From assembly GCA_018820205.1 (NCBI GenBank), contig JAHJOK010000075.1:1-64000 (forward strand): a DNA stretch of 64,000 nt, read 5' to 3'. Source of the stretch: Alphaproteobacteria bacterium. GTDB taxonomy: Bacteria > Pseudomonadota > Alphaproteobacteria > Caulobacterales > Caulobacteraceae. The notes beneath the pieces were generated by a model. It did no database searches. It was not told the DNA's origin and was given only the letters and a program-made list of their open reading frames with translations. The translations under genes and the position numbers were made by a program. Shown piece by piece: positions 16,446 to 24,286 of the stretch (positions are counted from its first letter, which is position 1; every line of letters starts with the position of its first letter).

Positions 16446-16730
16446 ATGGCTCACAAGAAATCCGGTGGTTCGTCGCGTAACGGTCGCGACTCCCAGTCCA
16501 AGCGCCTCGGCGTGAAGAAATTCGGCGGCGAGAACGTGCTGGCCGGCAACATCATCGTGCGCCAGCGCGGCACCACCTTCCATCCCGGTGAGAACATGGG
16601 CCTGGGTCGCGATCACACCCTTTTCGCCCTCGAAACCGGCGCGGTGAAATTCACCAAGAAGGCCAACGGCCGTTGTTACGTGTCGATCATTCCCGCGAAC
16701 GACGACCAGCAGGCCCTCGCCGCCGAGTAA
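16446..16730 (+). CDS. rpmA: 50S ribosomal protein L27
   Basis: 94 residues beginning [20 protein letters not shown], the flexible N terminus that reaches the peptidyl transferase centre, then [20 protein letters not shown] and [18 protein letters not shown]. There is no N-terminal cleavage extension of the Firmicutes type. It follows rplU by 64 bases with a GGAAAGACGGAG ribosome-binding site, and is followed by a terminator-like hairpin. Confidence 0.98.
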   Translation: MAHKKSGGSSRNGRDSQSKRLGVKKFGGENVLAGNIIVRQRGTTFHPGENMGLGRDHTLFALETGAVKFTKKANGRCYVSIIPANDDQQALAAE

Positions 16731-16798
16731 CGCGAACCCGGATTTCGGATCGCGTTGCTCCTGAAAAGCAGCCGATCCGGACCAGGGAAAATATTCCG

Positions 16799-16830
16799 CG
16801 GGGAGTCTGGATCACCAGGCTCCCCGTTTG
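16799..16830 (+). terminator. terminator-like hairpin after rpmA
   Basis: CGGGGAGTCTGG (16799-16810) pairs with CCAGGCTCCCCG (16815-16826) through one T-G wobble, around a 4-base loop ATCA, with TTTG following. The U tract is short, so termination may be partial, and the acetyltransferase gene follows 64 bases later. Confidence 0.7.
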
Positions 16831-16894
16831 CGTTCCCGCCTCGAAGTCCGCCCGAGCCCTTTCAAAGGAGGCGGACCGCTGAACGAGGCAGGAC

Positions 16895-17428
16895 ATGTGC
16901 GTCATTGAAACCTCTCCGGTCGTCGAGACCCGGCGTCTGGTGCTGCGCGCCCCGGCGCCCCAGGACGTGGGCGCGATCGCCCGCCTGGCCAACGACCACG
17001 ACATCGCCCGCATGACCAAGCGGATGCCGCATCCCTTCGGCCAAGGCGACGCCGAGGATTTCGTCATCGCGGTCGCGGCCCAGGATCCGGCGCGCGCCGC
17101 CACCTTCCTGATCGAGCACGAGGATCACGGCCCCGTCGGGGTCATCGGCCTGTTCGAGGACGAGGATCGCGTGCCCGAGGCCGGCTACTGGATCGGACGT
17201 GAGTTCTGGGGCCGCGGACTGGCGACGGAGGCCCTGGAAGGGGCCATGGTCTGGGCGTCCAAGCGCTGGAAGCGCCGGGCGCTGGTGGCCGGCCATTTCG
17301 CCGACAACCCCGCGTCGGGCCGCGTGCTGGAGAAGGCGGGTTTCCTCTACACCGGAGAGACCCGCAAGGCGTTCAGCCGCGCGCGCGACGCGGACATCGA
17401 TACGCGGATGATGGTGTGGCTGGCCTGA
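16895..17428 (+). CDS. GNAT-family N-acetyltransferase (RimJ/RimL-like)
   Basis: 177 residues. TRRLVLRAPAPQDVGAIARL near residues 12-31 is the start of the RimJ/L-type GNAT fold. The acetyl-CoA binding motif is GREFWGRGLATEAL near 101-114, and HFADNPASGRVLEKAGF near 134-150 is the conserved C-terminal block. It transfers an acetyl group from acetyl-CoA to an unknown amine, possibly a protein N terminus. A GNAT gene commonly sits behind rpmA in this bacterial group. Confidence 0.88.
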   Translation: MCVIETSPVVETRRLVLRAPAPQDVGAIARLANDHDIARMTKRMPHPFGQGDAEDFVIAVAAQDPARAATFLIEHEDHGPVGVIGLFEDEDRVPEAGYWIGREFWGRGLATEALEGAMVWASKRWKRRALVAGHFADNPASGRVLEKAGFLYTGETRKAFSRARDADIDTRMMVWLA

Positions 17429-17440
17429 CGGCCGGCTGCA

Positions 17441-17638
17441 TCAGCCGCCCGCCAGACCGGGTCCGAAGACGGCCACGGCGGCGATGATCCCGCCCACGAC
17501 GGCGGCGCCCGCCCCGGCCATGAAAGCGAAGGCCGTGCGCGTCTGACGACGCCGCATCCCGCCGGTGCGCACCGAGCGAATGATGACGAAGGGCGACCGG
17601 TCAAAGGCCTCCGAACCGACGATGTTGTGCTGGGACAT
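17441..17638 (-). CDS. small single-pass membrane protein
   Basis: 65 residues, ATG at 17638. The first 35 residues are polar and basic (GMRRRQTRTAFAF) and the last 25 are one hydrophobic Gly/Ala-rich helix (GAGAAVVGGIIAAVAVFGPG). Positive-inside topology would put the N terminus in the cytoplasm. The frame codes sensibly throughout and the convergent neighbour ends 12 bases away. I do not recognise a family. Confidence 0.55.
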   Translation of the reverse strand: MSQHNIVGSEAFDRSPFVIIRSVRTGGMRRRQTRTAFAFMAGAGAAVVGGIIAAVAVFGPGLAGG

Positions 17639-17700
17639 GGATGCGCTCCCCGAACTGAAACCGATCCGACCTGGACCGTCCGGACGAAAGCGGGGCCGGT

Positions 17701-17733
17701 GCGTCTGAAAGATGGCGAACGGCGTTCAGACGC
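17701..17733. repeat. inverted repeat between two minus-strand genes
   Basis: GCGTCTGAA (17701-17709) and TTCAGACGC (17725-17733) are perfect 9-bp arms around a 15-base centre. There is no T run on either side. It lies after the 3' end of the Gly/Tyr-rich gene and in front of the small membrane protein gene; it may be a hairpin or an operator. The rest of 17639-17798 shows nothing else. Confidence 0.4.
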
Positions 17734-17798
17734 GATTCCGTGATCGGATTAACGCTGGTTTTCGAGGGACGGCGTTTCCGCGACCGCGTTCGGCGGGC

Positions 17799-18497
17799 CT
17801 ATCCGCAGAACACCAGCCGCCCGGAATAGGCCCGGTAGTAGCCCGTCCGGGAATCATAGGAGCGGAAGCGCGATGCGCAGTAGGCCGCCCGGCCGGGGTC
17901 GCGCCCGCCGGCGTATGCGCCGCCATAGCCGCCATAGCCGCCCGACGGATAGACCAGATCAGGCCGTCCATAGGCGCCGGGGTAGGCCTGGGCCGGCGCC
18001 TGGCCATAGCCCCCTCCATAGGTCCGGGAATAGCCATAGCCCTGGCCGTATCCATAACTGCCGGAGCCATAGCCGTGACCGTAACCATAGCCGGAGCTGT
18101 ACTGGCGCGTGAACGGGCGCTGGTCGCGCCAGCCGGCGCCGCAGTCGTCGCGGCCCCGATCCCAGTAGGCGTCGCAGCGATAATCGCCCGGCCGGTCCGC
18201 CTGGCCGTTGTAGTCGTAGCCGTAGCGCCCATAGCTCGAGTAGGAGCGCGACTGGTCGGGGTAGCCGTAGCCCTGACCGCCGTATCCCTGCCGGCTGTAG
18301 CCCTGACCCGTACGACCATAGTCCTGATAGCCGTAACCCTGTCCGGAGCGGCCGTAGTCCTGGCCTCCATAGCTCTGATACCCCGACGGTTGACCGTAGC
18401 CGACGGAGCCGGACGCGTAGCCGTAGCTCTGTGCGGCGACCGGCGCCGCCGTGAACGCGGCCAGGGCGAGGGCGATGGGGATGGCGGCGACTTTCAT
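17799..18497 (-). CDS. secreted Gly/Tyr-rich protein with BA14K-like C terminus
   Basis: 232 residues with a signal peptide (MKVAAIPIALALAAFTAAPVA). Residues about 24-200 are low-complexity Gly, Tyr, Ser and Gln with a loose repeat unit of the form YGRxGQGYGYQDYG and YGxGYG. Two Cys occur mid-protein (YRCDAYWDRGRDDCG). The last 26 residues, YCASRFRSYDSRTGYYRAYS and then GRLVFC, match the BA14K family signature (CASRYRSYDPxTGTY), found in alphaproteobacterial secreted lectin-like proteins. The repetitive part could be an adhesive or matrix segment, which is speculation. Confidence 0.75.
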   Translation of the reverse strand: MKVAAIPIALALAAFTAAPVAAQSYGYASGSVGYGQPSGYQSYGGQDYGRSGQGYGYQDYGRTGQGYSRQGYGGQGYGYPDQSRSYSSYGRYGYDYNGQADRPGDYRCDAYWDRGRDDCGAGWRDQRPFTRQYSSGYGYGHGYGSGSYGYGQGYGYSRTYGGGYGQAPAQAYPGAYGRPDLVYPSGGYGGYGGAYAGGRDPGRAAYCASRFRSYDSRTGYYRAYSGRLVFCG

Positions 18498-18549
18498 GGC
18501 GTGGCCTTGCGGGTCTGGGGCGGGTTCCGGCCCGCGTGGGGATCGAGCG

Positions 18550-19077
18550 TTACAGGGTGACGTTGGCGACGGCGCCCGCGCGGGTGACGACGTGGCGCAT
18601 CAGGACGACGCGATCGCCGCCGGCGCTGACCGGGGTGATCAGGAACCATCCGCCGGCGGGCAGCCGGTCGAAGCGGAAGCGACCCTCCTGGCAGGTCGTC
18701 GAGCGGACGAACGAGCGATAGTCGGCGTTCGGGTCGGCCACGGTGCGGGCGCGCACGACCGCCTCGGGGATCGCGGCCTGATCGGTCGAGCCGTACAGGG
18801 TATGGAACCGGGCGCGGGTGTAGGGGGTGTCGGGCGTCAGGGCGACCGATCCGGTGCAGTCGAAGCTCTGGCCATCGCGGCCGAAGGCGACCCGCCCTTC
18901 GATGGCGGCGGTTCCGACCGGGGTCGACCAGTCGAAATCCGCGGCTCTGAACGGGGCGGCGCGGGGCGGGCCGGCCATCCCGGGGGCCGAGGACATTCCC
19001 GTCGTGGGCGCGCAGGCGGTCAGGGCGGCCGCGGCGGCGAGGATCGACAGCGGGGCGAACAGGGAAGGTCTCGACAT
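18550..19077 (-). CDS. lipoprotein of unknown function
   Basis: 175 residues with a lipoprotein signal peptide; the lipobox ALTAC puts the lipidated Cys at residue 22. The mature part is beta-rich (AAIEGRVAFGRDGQSFDCTG, then CQEGRFRFDRLPAGGWFLIT), a pattern like carboxypeptidase-regulatory-like (Ig-type) domains, with two further Cys that may form a disulfide. It follows a MerR-type promoter-like element at 19124-19153. Downstream on the same strand is the Gly/Tyr-rich protein, 52 bases away. Confidence 0.65.
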   Translation of the reverse strand: MSRPSLFAPLSILAAAAALTACAPTTGMSSAPGMAGPPRAAPFRAADFDWSTPVGTAAIEGRVAFGRDGQSFDCTGSVALTPDTPYTRARFHTLYGSTDQAAIPEAVVRARTVADPNADYRSFVRSTTCQEGRFRFDRLPAGGWFLITPVSAGGDRVVLMRHVVTRAGAVANVTL

Positions 19078-19123
19078 CAGTCTCTCTCAGTCAGGCCCGC
19101 CGACACGCCTGGCGGGCGAGGTC

Positions 19124-19153
19124 ACATGACCCTTAACGCAGGCGTAAGGTCAA
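19124..19153 (-). promoter_or_regulatory. MerR-type promoter/operator candidate for the lipoprotein gene
   Basis: On the minus strand, TTGACC (19153-19148) and TCATGT (19129-19124) are 18 bases apart. Between and across them lies an imperfect palindrome, TGACCTTACG paired with CGTTAAGGGTCA (19152-19127). A dyad sitting in a long spacer is the layout used by MerR-family regulators. No merR-like gene is seen nearby, so the regulator is unknown. Confidence 0.4.
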
Positions 19154-19247
19154 GGTTGCGGGCGCCAGCGACGGGCGCCACAAGTCACCGACAACACAGA
19201 GCGGCGGGCCGTCACGGACCCGGCCGCCACAGGTCTACAGGGGCCCC

Positions 19248-20450
19248 ATGACAGTCGTATTCGCGGACATCCAGGCGGCCCAGGCGCGGATCGCCGGACA
19301 GGTCGATCGCACGCCGGTGCGTCATTCCCGTCGCCTGTCGCAACTGACCGGGGCCGAGGTCTGGGTCAAATACGACAACCTGCACTTCACCGGCAGTTTC
19401 AAGGAGCGCGGCGCCCTGAACCGGCTGCTGTCGCTGACGCCGGACGAGATGAAGCGCGGCGTGGTGGCGGCCTCGGCCGGGAACCACGCCCAGGCCCTGG
19501 CCTATCACGGAGGTCGTCTCGGCGTGCCGGTCACGATCGTGATGCCGGAGGGCACGCCCTTCACCAAGATCGACGGCACGCGCGGCCACGGGGCGACCGT
19601 CGTGATCAAGGGCGCCGACTTCACCGGCTCGACCGAAGAGGCGCATCGGTTGAGGGACGAGGAGGGTTTCGTCTTCATCTCGGCCTTCGACGACGAGGGG
19701 ATCGTGACGGGCCAGGGGGTCTGCGCCATTGAGTTCCTGGAGGACGCGCCCGACCTGGACGCGCTGATCATTCCGATCGGCGGCGGCGGGCTGATCGCCG
19801 GCTGTTCGATCGCGGCGAAAGCCATCAAGCCCGATATCCGCATCTTCGGCGTCGAGGCCGCGATGTATCCGTCATTCAGTGCACGGAGAAAGGGCCAGGC
19901 GCCGAAGTGCGGCGGGGCGACGATCGCCGAGGGCATCGCCATCAAGGCCGTGGGCGACATTCCCTTCGCCCTGGCCGATCCCCTGGTCGAGGACGTGCTG
20001 GTGGTCGACGAGCCGGACTTCGAAAAGGCCGTGGCCTTCTTCGCCACCCTGGAGAAGACCGTGGCCGAGGGCGCCGGCGCCGGCGGTCTGGCGGCCCTGT
20101 TGCGTTATCCAGAGCGGTTCAAGGGGATGAAGGTCGGGCTGGTCCTGTGCGGCGGCAATATCGATGCGCGGATGCTGGCGGTGGTGCTGAACCGCGAGAT
20201 GGTCCGTGAACGGAGATTGATCGTCTACCGGATCCTGGGCGACGACCGGCCGGGAATGCTGTCGGCCATGGCGGCGGTGATCGGGGGGCTGGGCGGCAAT
20301 ATCATCGACGTGGTCCACAACCGGCTGGCGCTGGACGTGCCGGCCAAGGGGGCGGAGTTCGACATCATGGTCGAAACGCGCGATAGCGCCCACGCCGACG
20401 AGATCGGCGCGGCATTGAAGGACCAGGGTTATGCGCTTCGGATGGGCTAG
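19248..20450 (+). CDS. ilvA: threonine ammonia-lyase
   Basis: 400 residues. The PLP-binding lysine is K52 in TGSFKERGAL. Other landmarks are ASAGNHAQALAYHG near 76-89, the phosphate-binding loop PIGGGGLIAGCS near 178-189, and a C-terminal ACT-like domain after about residue 325 (RILGDDRPGMLSAMAAVIG). It deaminates threonine to 2-oxobutanoate, the first step towards isoleucine, and the ACT domain suggests allosteric control. The length matches the short IlvA/TdcB type with one ACT domain rather than the 500-residue biosynthetic type. It overlaps the next gene by 20 bases. Confidence 0.9.
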   Translation: MTVVFADIQAAQARIAGQVDRTPVRHSRRLSQLTGAEVWVKYDNLHFTGSFKERGALNRLLSLTPDEMKRGVVAASAGNHAQALAYHGGRLGVPVTIVMPEGTPFTKIDGTRGHGATVVIKGADFTGSTEEAHRLRDEEGFVFISAFDDEGIVTGQGVCAIEFLEDAPDLDALIIPIGGGGLIAGCSIAAKAIKPDIRIFGVEAAMYPSFSARRKGQAPKCGGATIAEGIAIKAVGDIPFALADPLVEDVLVVDEPDFEKAVAFFATLEKTVAEGAGAGGLAALLRYPERFKGMKVGLVLCGGNIDARMLAVVLNREMVRERRLIVYRILGDDRPGMLSAMAAVIGGLGGNIIDVVHNRLALDVPAKGAEFDIMVETRDSAHADEIGAALKDQGYALRMG

Positions 20451-20958
20451 CATCGCGACGATCGCCGGGGTCGTGGCCCTGGCGGGATGCAATCGCGATG
20501 CCGCGGGCGGCGCCGATCTGGAAGCCAATGCGCGGGCGGCGGCCTTCTTCATGGAGTCCAACGCCAAGGCCGAAGGGATCGAGACCTTGCCCAGCGGGCT
20601 GCAGTACAAGGTGGTGCAGTCGGGACCGTCGGGGGCGGCGACGCCGGACCGCAACGATCTGGTGCGGGTCGACTACGAGGGCGCCCTGACCGACGGATCG
20701 GTGTTCGATTCATCCTTCTCGCGCGGCCAGCCCTATGTGACGACGGCCGAACAGGTCGTGCCCGGCTGGACCGAGGCCCTGCAGCGGATGAAGGTCGGCG
20801 ACGAGTGGATGTTGTATGTGCCGCCGGCGCTGGGCTACGGCGAGCGCGGACAGGGGTCGGATATCCCGCCCAATTCGGTGCTGGTGTTCCGAATCAAACT
20901 GCTGGACGTCGCCCCGGTGCCGGGCGGCGGTCGCGGGACGGGGCTGGCGACCGGATAG
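20431..20958 (+). CDS. FKBP-type peptidyl-prolyl cis-trans isomerase, lipoprotein
   Basis: 175 residues, starting inside the last codons of ilvA (20-base overlap, different frame). Signal peptide with lipobox VALAGC (Cys at about residue 20). A short helical linker containing FMESNAKAEGIETLPSGLQY precedes one FKBP domain: VRVDYEGALTDGSVFDSSFS, VVPGWTEALQRMKVGDEW and YVPPALGYGERG. It catalyses proline isomerisation during folding of exported proteins, and is probably anchored to a membrane in the periplasm. Confidence 0.9.
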   Translation: MRFGWASIATIAGVVALAGCNRDAAGGADLEANARAAAFFMESNAKAEGIETLPSGLQYKVVQSGPSGAATPDRNDLVRVDYEGALTDGSVFDSSFSRGQPYVTTAEQVVPGWTEALQRMKVGDEWMLYVPPALGYGERGQGSDIPPNSVLVFRIKLLDVAPVPGGGRGTGLATG

Positions 20959-20961
20959 GCG

Positions 20962-21549
20962 TCAGCCGATTCCGAACGCCGTCTCCACCCGCCCGATCCA
21001 ACTCCTGACATTCGGATACCGGGCCAGGTCGAACCCGCCTTCGTCGGCGACGCGCGTATAGGCGACCAGGGCGAGGTCGGCGAGCGTGGCCGCCTCGCCC
21101 CCGGCTAGCCAGGCGGAGGTCGCCAGCGCAGCCTCCATCCGGGCCAGCGCCAGATGCCCGCGCTCCATCAGGCGCGGCTCGATCTCGTCGGCAGACTTTC
21201 CCGCATAGACGCGCTGGAACCGCGCCACGGCGACATAGGGTTCGTGACTGTACTGTTCCCAGAACAGCCATTCCAGCATCCGCGCCCGCTGATAGGCGTC
21301 GACGGGGATCCAGTCCGTGCCCTCGGCCAGATGCAGCAGGATGGCGTTGGACTGGGCCAGGGCGCGTCCGTCGTCCAGCACCAGGGTCGGAACCTGACCG
21401 GCGGAATTCAGGCCCAGAAAGGCGGGGGTTCGACTGCCGCCCGACATGATGTCGACCTCGACCCACTGATAATCACGTCCTAGCGCGTCCAGCATCCACT
21501 TGACCTTCAAGCAGTTGCCCGAACGAATATCTCCATGAACAGTAAGCAT
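20962..21549 (-). CDS. glutathione S-transferase family protein
   Basis: 195 residues. The thioredoxin-like half contains GDIRSGNCLKVKWMLDALG near 6-24, NSAGQVPTLVLDDG near 48-61 and the glutathione-binding Gln-Ser in LAQSNAILLHLA near 64-75. The helical half includes WLFWEQYSHEPYVAVARF. It is a cytosolic GST of the beta/theta-like type; substrate unknown. It converges on the FKBP gene with a 3-base gap. Confidence 0.88.
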   Translation of the reverse strand: MLTVHGDIRSGNCLKVKWMLDALGRDYQWVEVDIMSGGSRTPAFLGLNSAGQVPTLVLDDGRALAQSNAILLHLAEGTDWIPVDAYQRARMLEWLFWEQYSHEPYVAVARFQRVYAGKSADEIEPRLMERGHLALARMEAALATSAWLAGGEAATLADLALVAYTRVADEGGFDLARYPNVRSWIGRVETAFGIG

Positions 21550-21770
21550 CTCGCGCCAGAAAAAGATGTTTGGACCCGATATACTGCTATCGCGATTTCA
21601 GGCTTTGCCCAACCCCGGTTCCGCTTATCTCAGTGAACGGTGGACTGATCCATCACGGTTGGTGACAGACGGCCGCACCGGGCCAAACGGCCCCAATGTC
21701 GCCACAGGTGCGAACGACACCGCCCATGCCGGTACAGTGTCGGGGACCGGCGTCTCGATGAGTTCGATCT

Positions 21771-22325
21771 GTGTTCAGCACCCTCGCGGCGTTCGCCATG
21801 CTCTGGGCGGCGGCCTTTCCGGCCGGCGATCCGATCACCTACGCGGAGGCCGTGGCCGCCGATCCGGTGATCGTTGAAACCCCTGCGGCGGCGACCGGTT
21901 CCGACGAGGTCCTGGCCGATCTGACGCCCCAACAGGCCGCGCTGATGGCTCGCGATCCAGACTGGAGCGCCCGCGCCAGCCTGTATCACGCAGGCGGCGG
22001 CGGGGCGACGGGCAACGATTCCCTGGGCTGCCGTCCGATTCCGATGCGCACCCTGGCCACCGATCCCCGCGTGATCCCGCGCCGGACCAAGCTGTTCATC
22101 CGCGAGACGGTCGGAATGCGGATGCCGGACGGCACGATCCACGACGGCTACTGGTATGCGTCCGACACCGGCGGCGCGATCCGGGGGCAGCGGGTCGATC
22201 TTTATACTGGCAACGGTCGCGGCTCGATGCAGCCGGTGATGCGCTTCAACCAGCGCCGCCTGACGATCTCGAACGCCGGCCGTTTCGACGGCTGTCCGCC
22301 CGCCTGGAACAGCGCGTCGAACTGA
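21771..22325 (+). CDS. secreted 3D-domain protein
   Basis: 184 residues from GTG 21771; the nearby ATG at 21758 is out of frame and an in-frame stop lies at 21759-21761. An N-terminal hydrophobic segment (TLAAFAMLWAAAFPAG) acts as signal peptide. The 3D (Asp-Asp-Asp) domain covers about 85-165: GCRPIPMRTLATDPRVIPRR, then YWYASDTGGAIRGQRVDLYT. This double-psi barrel is shared with MltA/YuiC-type murein-acting proteins, so a cell-wall role is likely. The 221 bases before it hold no gene and no clear promoter. Confidence 0.75.
   Translation: MFSTLAAFAMLWAAAFPAGDPITYAEAVAADPVIVETPAAATGSDEVLADLTPQQAALMARDPDWSARASLYHAGGGGATGNDSLGCRPIPMRTLATDPRVIPRRTKLFIRETVGMRMPDGTIHDGYWYASDTGGAIRGQRVDLYTGNGRGSMQPVMRFNQRRLTISNAGRFDGCPPAWNSASN
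22278..22325. repeat. left copy of an imperfect direct repeat
   Basis: GGCCGTTTCGACG (22278-22290) and GGAACAGCGCGTCGAACTGA (22306-22325) form the end of the 3D-domain gene. Both strings recur in the same order at 22988-23045 with a spacer 10 bases longer. The two copies flank the minus-strand membrane-protein gene. Confidence 0.55.
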
Positions 22326-22340
22326 GACCCTGTCGACGGC

Positions 22341-22868
22341 TCAGGCGGCCGCAGGCTCGGCGCCCAGCAGCCGACGCAGGATCGGCCAGATGTTCGACAG
22401 GGCCGAGATAAAGCCCACCACGCTGGCCACGCCCTGGAACAGGGCCCAGACGCTGCCGAACACGGCGCCGGATCGGACCGTTTCCTCCAGCGGGAACAGC
22501 AGTTCGCTGACCCCGATCTGGAAGGCGGCGTAGACCTGGGAATATTCGATCGACCGGTCGGCGAAGAAGGCGATGCAGACCGCCGCCGCCACCGGCGCCC
22601 ACATCAGAGGCAGGACCAGCAGCAGGGCCAGAACGCCGACCACCAGCTTGGTCCCGACCGTCTCGCGCGACACCAGGCTGGCGATCAGCCCGACCCCCAG
22701 GGCCAGCGCCGTCGCCGCCAGCATGACCGGCAGCGCGGCGTCGGCGACGGTGATCAGGTCGTAGAACAGCATCCCGATCAGGATCGCCACGCCGGTGACC
22801 AGGAAGGCCGCGACCCACGCCGCGCCGTATTGCCCGAGCCGTCTCTTGATATGCCCCAGACCGATCAT
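22341..22868 (-). CDS. multi-pass membrane protein of unknown function
   Basis: 175 residues with three to four hydrophobic helices: WVAAFLVTGVAILIGMLFYD near 18-37, LPVMLAATALALGVGLIASL near 46-65, LVVGVLALLLVLPLMWAPVA near 75-94, and a weaker one near 140-160. A polar segment (FADRSIEYSQVYAAFQIGVS) separates helices three and four. No family recognised. Flanked on both sides by the direct repeat described separately. Confidence 0.55.
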   Translation of the reverse strand: MIGLGHIKRRLGQYGAAWVAAFLVTGVAILIGMLFYDLITVADAALPVMLAATALALGVGLIASLVSRETVGTKLVVGVLALLLVLPLMWAPVAAAVCIAFFADRSIEYSQVYAAFQIGVSELLFPLEETVRSGAVFGSVWALFQGVASVVGFISALSNIWPILRRLLGAEPAAA

Positions 22869-22987
22869 CGCGAAATCTCCCGACGCCCCGGTCGATCATG
22901 CGCCGCCCGATCGCCCGTGTCGACTGACCGAACGGTGATTGACGAAGCCGATCAGACGTGCCCTTCGCTCAATTCCGTGAATCCGAC

Positions 22988-23045
22988 GGCCGTTTCGACG
23001 CGGATGCGGTAGCGTCCCGGCCGCAGGAACAGCGCGTCGAACTGA
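22988..23045. repeat. right copy of the imperfect direct repeat, possible gene remnant
   Basis: GGCCGTTTCGACG (22988-23000) and GGAACAGCGCGTCGAACTGA (23026-23045) repeat the end of the 3D-domain gene. Read on the minus strand, this region gives a plausible C-terminal peptide (QFDALFLRPGRYRIRVETAV and onwards) stopping at 22952, so it may be debris of a lost gene. The remainder of 22869-23095 shows nothing else. Confidence 0.45.
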
Positions 23046-23095
23046 CGCCCGCGCAGACTTTGCAGTCCCCGGTGTCCGGGGCCTAAGCTGGGCCA

Positions 23096-24247
23096 ATGGA
23101 CGGGGTTCAACTTTACATGGGTTGGCGCGTGGCCCTGCTGGGTTTGGCCAGTCTGCAGATGCTCGTTCTGGCCGTGGCGATCGCAGGCCAAGCCGCCAAC
23201 GCCCGCGCAAACCGTTTGCTGAGCGCCTTTCTGATTGTTCTGGCAGGCGTGATCACCCCTTATACGATCGGTTTTGCCGGCGCCTATGACGCCTGGCGCT
23301 GGCTGACGTTTGCGCCCTTCGCCCTGCCCTTGGCCCTGCCGCCCCTGCTGTTCGGCTACACCCACGCCCTGGTGAAAGGGCGCCGGCCTGAGCGGTTCTG
23401 GATCCATCTTTCGCTGTCCGGATTGCAACTGGCCTATTTCGCGACCTGTTTCGCCCTGCCACTGACGACAAAATGGGACTGGTACACGGGTGGCCACGCC
23501 CGTTTTGTCAGACCGGTGTTCGAACTGGCCCTGTTGGCATCGCTGGGCATCTATGCGGCGATGTCGCTGCGGTGTCTGCGCGACTATCGGCGCGACCTGG
23601 CCCAGGCCCGCAGCGATGACGACCGCTATGCCACCAACTGGCTGACCCGCGTGATTGTCGCCCTGGTCGGTGTGTTGGCGATCTATGCCGGGTTTACGCT
23701 CTGGGACTGGTTGAGTGGTGGAATCGATTATTTCCAGGAAACCGGCCTCTACCTCGCCCTGGTTGCGATCGGCCTGTATCTGGGCGTCGAGGGGTGGCGG
23801 CATGCGGCCGTGCGCTTTCCGGTCCCGATCTTGCCGACCCTGATCGATCCCGCCACCGGCCCCGACTGGAGCACCATCGCGGCCACCTTCGATGCCCGAT
23901 TGCGCGAGGCCGACTGGGCGCGTGATGCCGATCTGAGCCTGCCCGTTCTGGCGCGGCGTCTGGCCACGAACACTGGCCGTCTGTCGCGCGCGATCAATCA
24001 GGGTCTGGGACGGAACTTCTCCACCTGGATCAACGGCGTTCGCGCCGAGACCGTCGCCGCCCAGATTGATGCCGGTTCGAACGACGACCTGCTGAACCTG
24101 GCATTCGACGCCGGGTTCAGTTCCAAGGCGAGCTTCAACCGGGCCTTCCATGCACGCTTCGGCGTTTCGCCCTCGCGCTACCGCAGGGGCGTCTCAGATC
24201 ATGATTTTCAAGCCCGCGATGACGAACTGAGGCGCATCGTCGGCTGA
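23096..24247 (+). CDS. AraC-family regulator with multi-pass membrane N terminus
   Basis: 383 residues. About seven hydrophobic helices fill residues 8-235 (first WRVALLGLASLQMLVLAVAI), followed by a cytoplasmic AraC-type DNA-binding domain: LPVLARRLATNTGRLSRAIN near 283-302 and LNLAFDAGFSSKASFNRAF plus FGVSPSRYRRG near 332-365. Membrane-anchored AraC proteins of this type sense an external or membrane signal and bind DNA directly. The next gene on the same strand, 39 bases on, is an exported S41 peptidase and may be its target. An ATG at 23117 is an alternative start; neither has a good Shine-Dalgarno. Confidence 0.8.
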   Translation: MDGVQLYMGWRVALLGLASLQMLVLAVAIAGQAANARANRLLSAFLIVLAGVITPYTIGFAGAYDAWRWLTFAPFALPLALPPLLFGYTHALVKGRRPERFWIHLSLSGLQLAYFATCFALPLTTKWDWYTGGHARFVRPVFELALLASLGIYAAMSLRCLRDYRRDLAQARSDDDRYATNWLTRVIVALVGVLAIYAGFTLWDWLSGGIDYFQETGLYLALVAIGLYLGVEGWRHAAVRFPVPILPTLIDPATGPDWSTIAATFDARLREADWARDADLSLPVLARRLATNTGRLSRAINQGLGRNFSTWINGVRAETVAAQIDAGSNDDLLNLAFDAGFSSKASFNRAFHARFGVSPSRYRRGVSDHDFQARDDELRRIVG

Positions 24248-24286
24248 TCCGATCCAGGGTGTTGTACACCTTTGGAGAGGAACACC

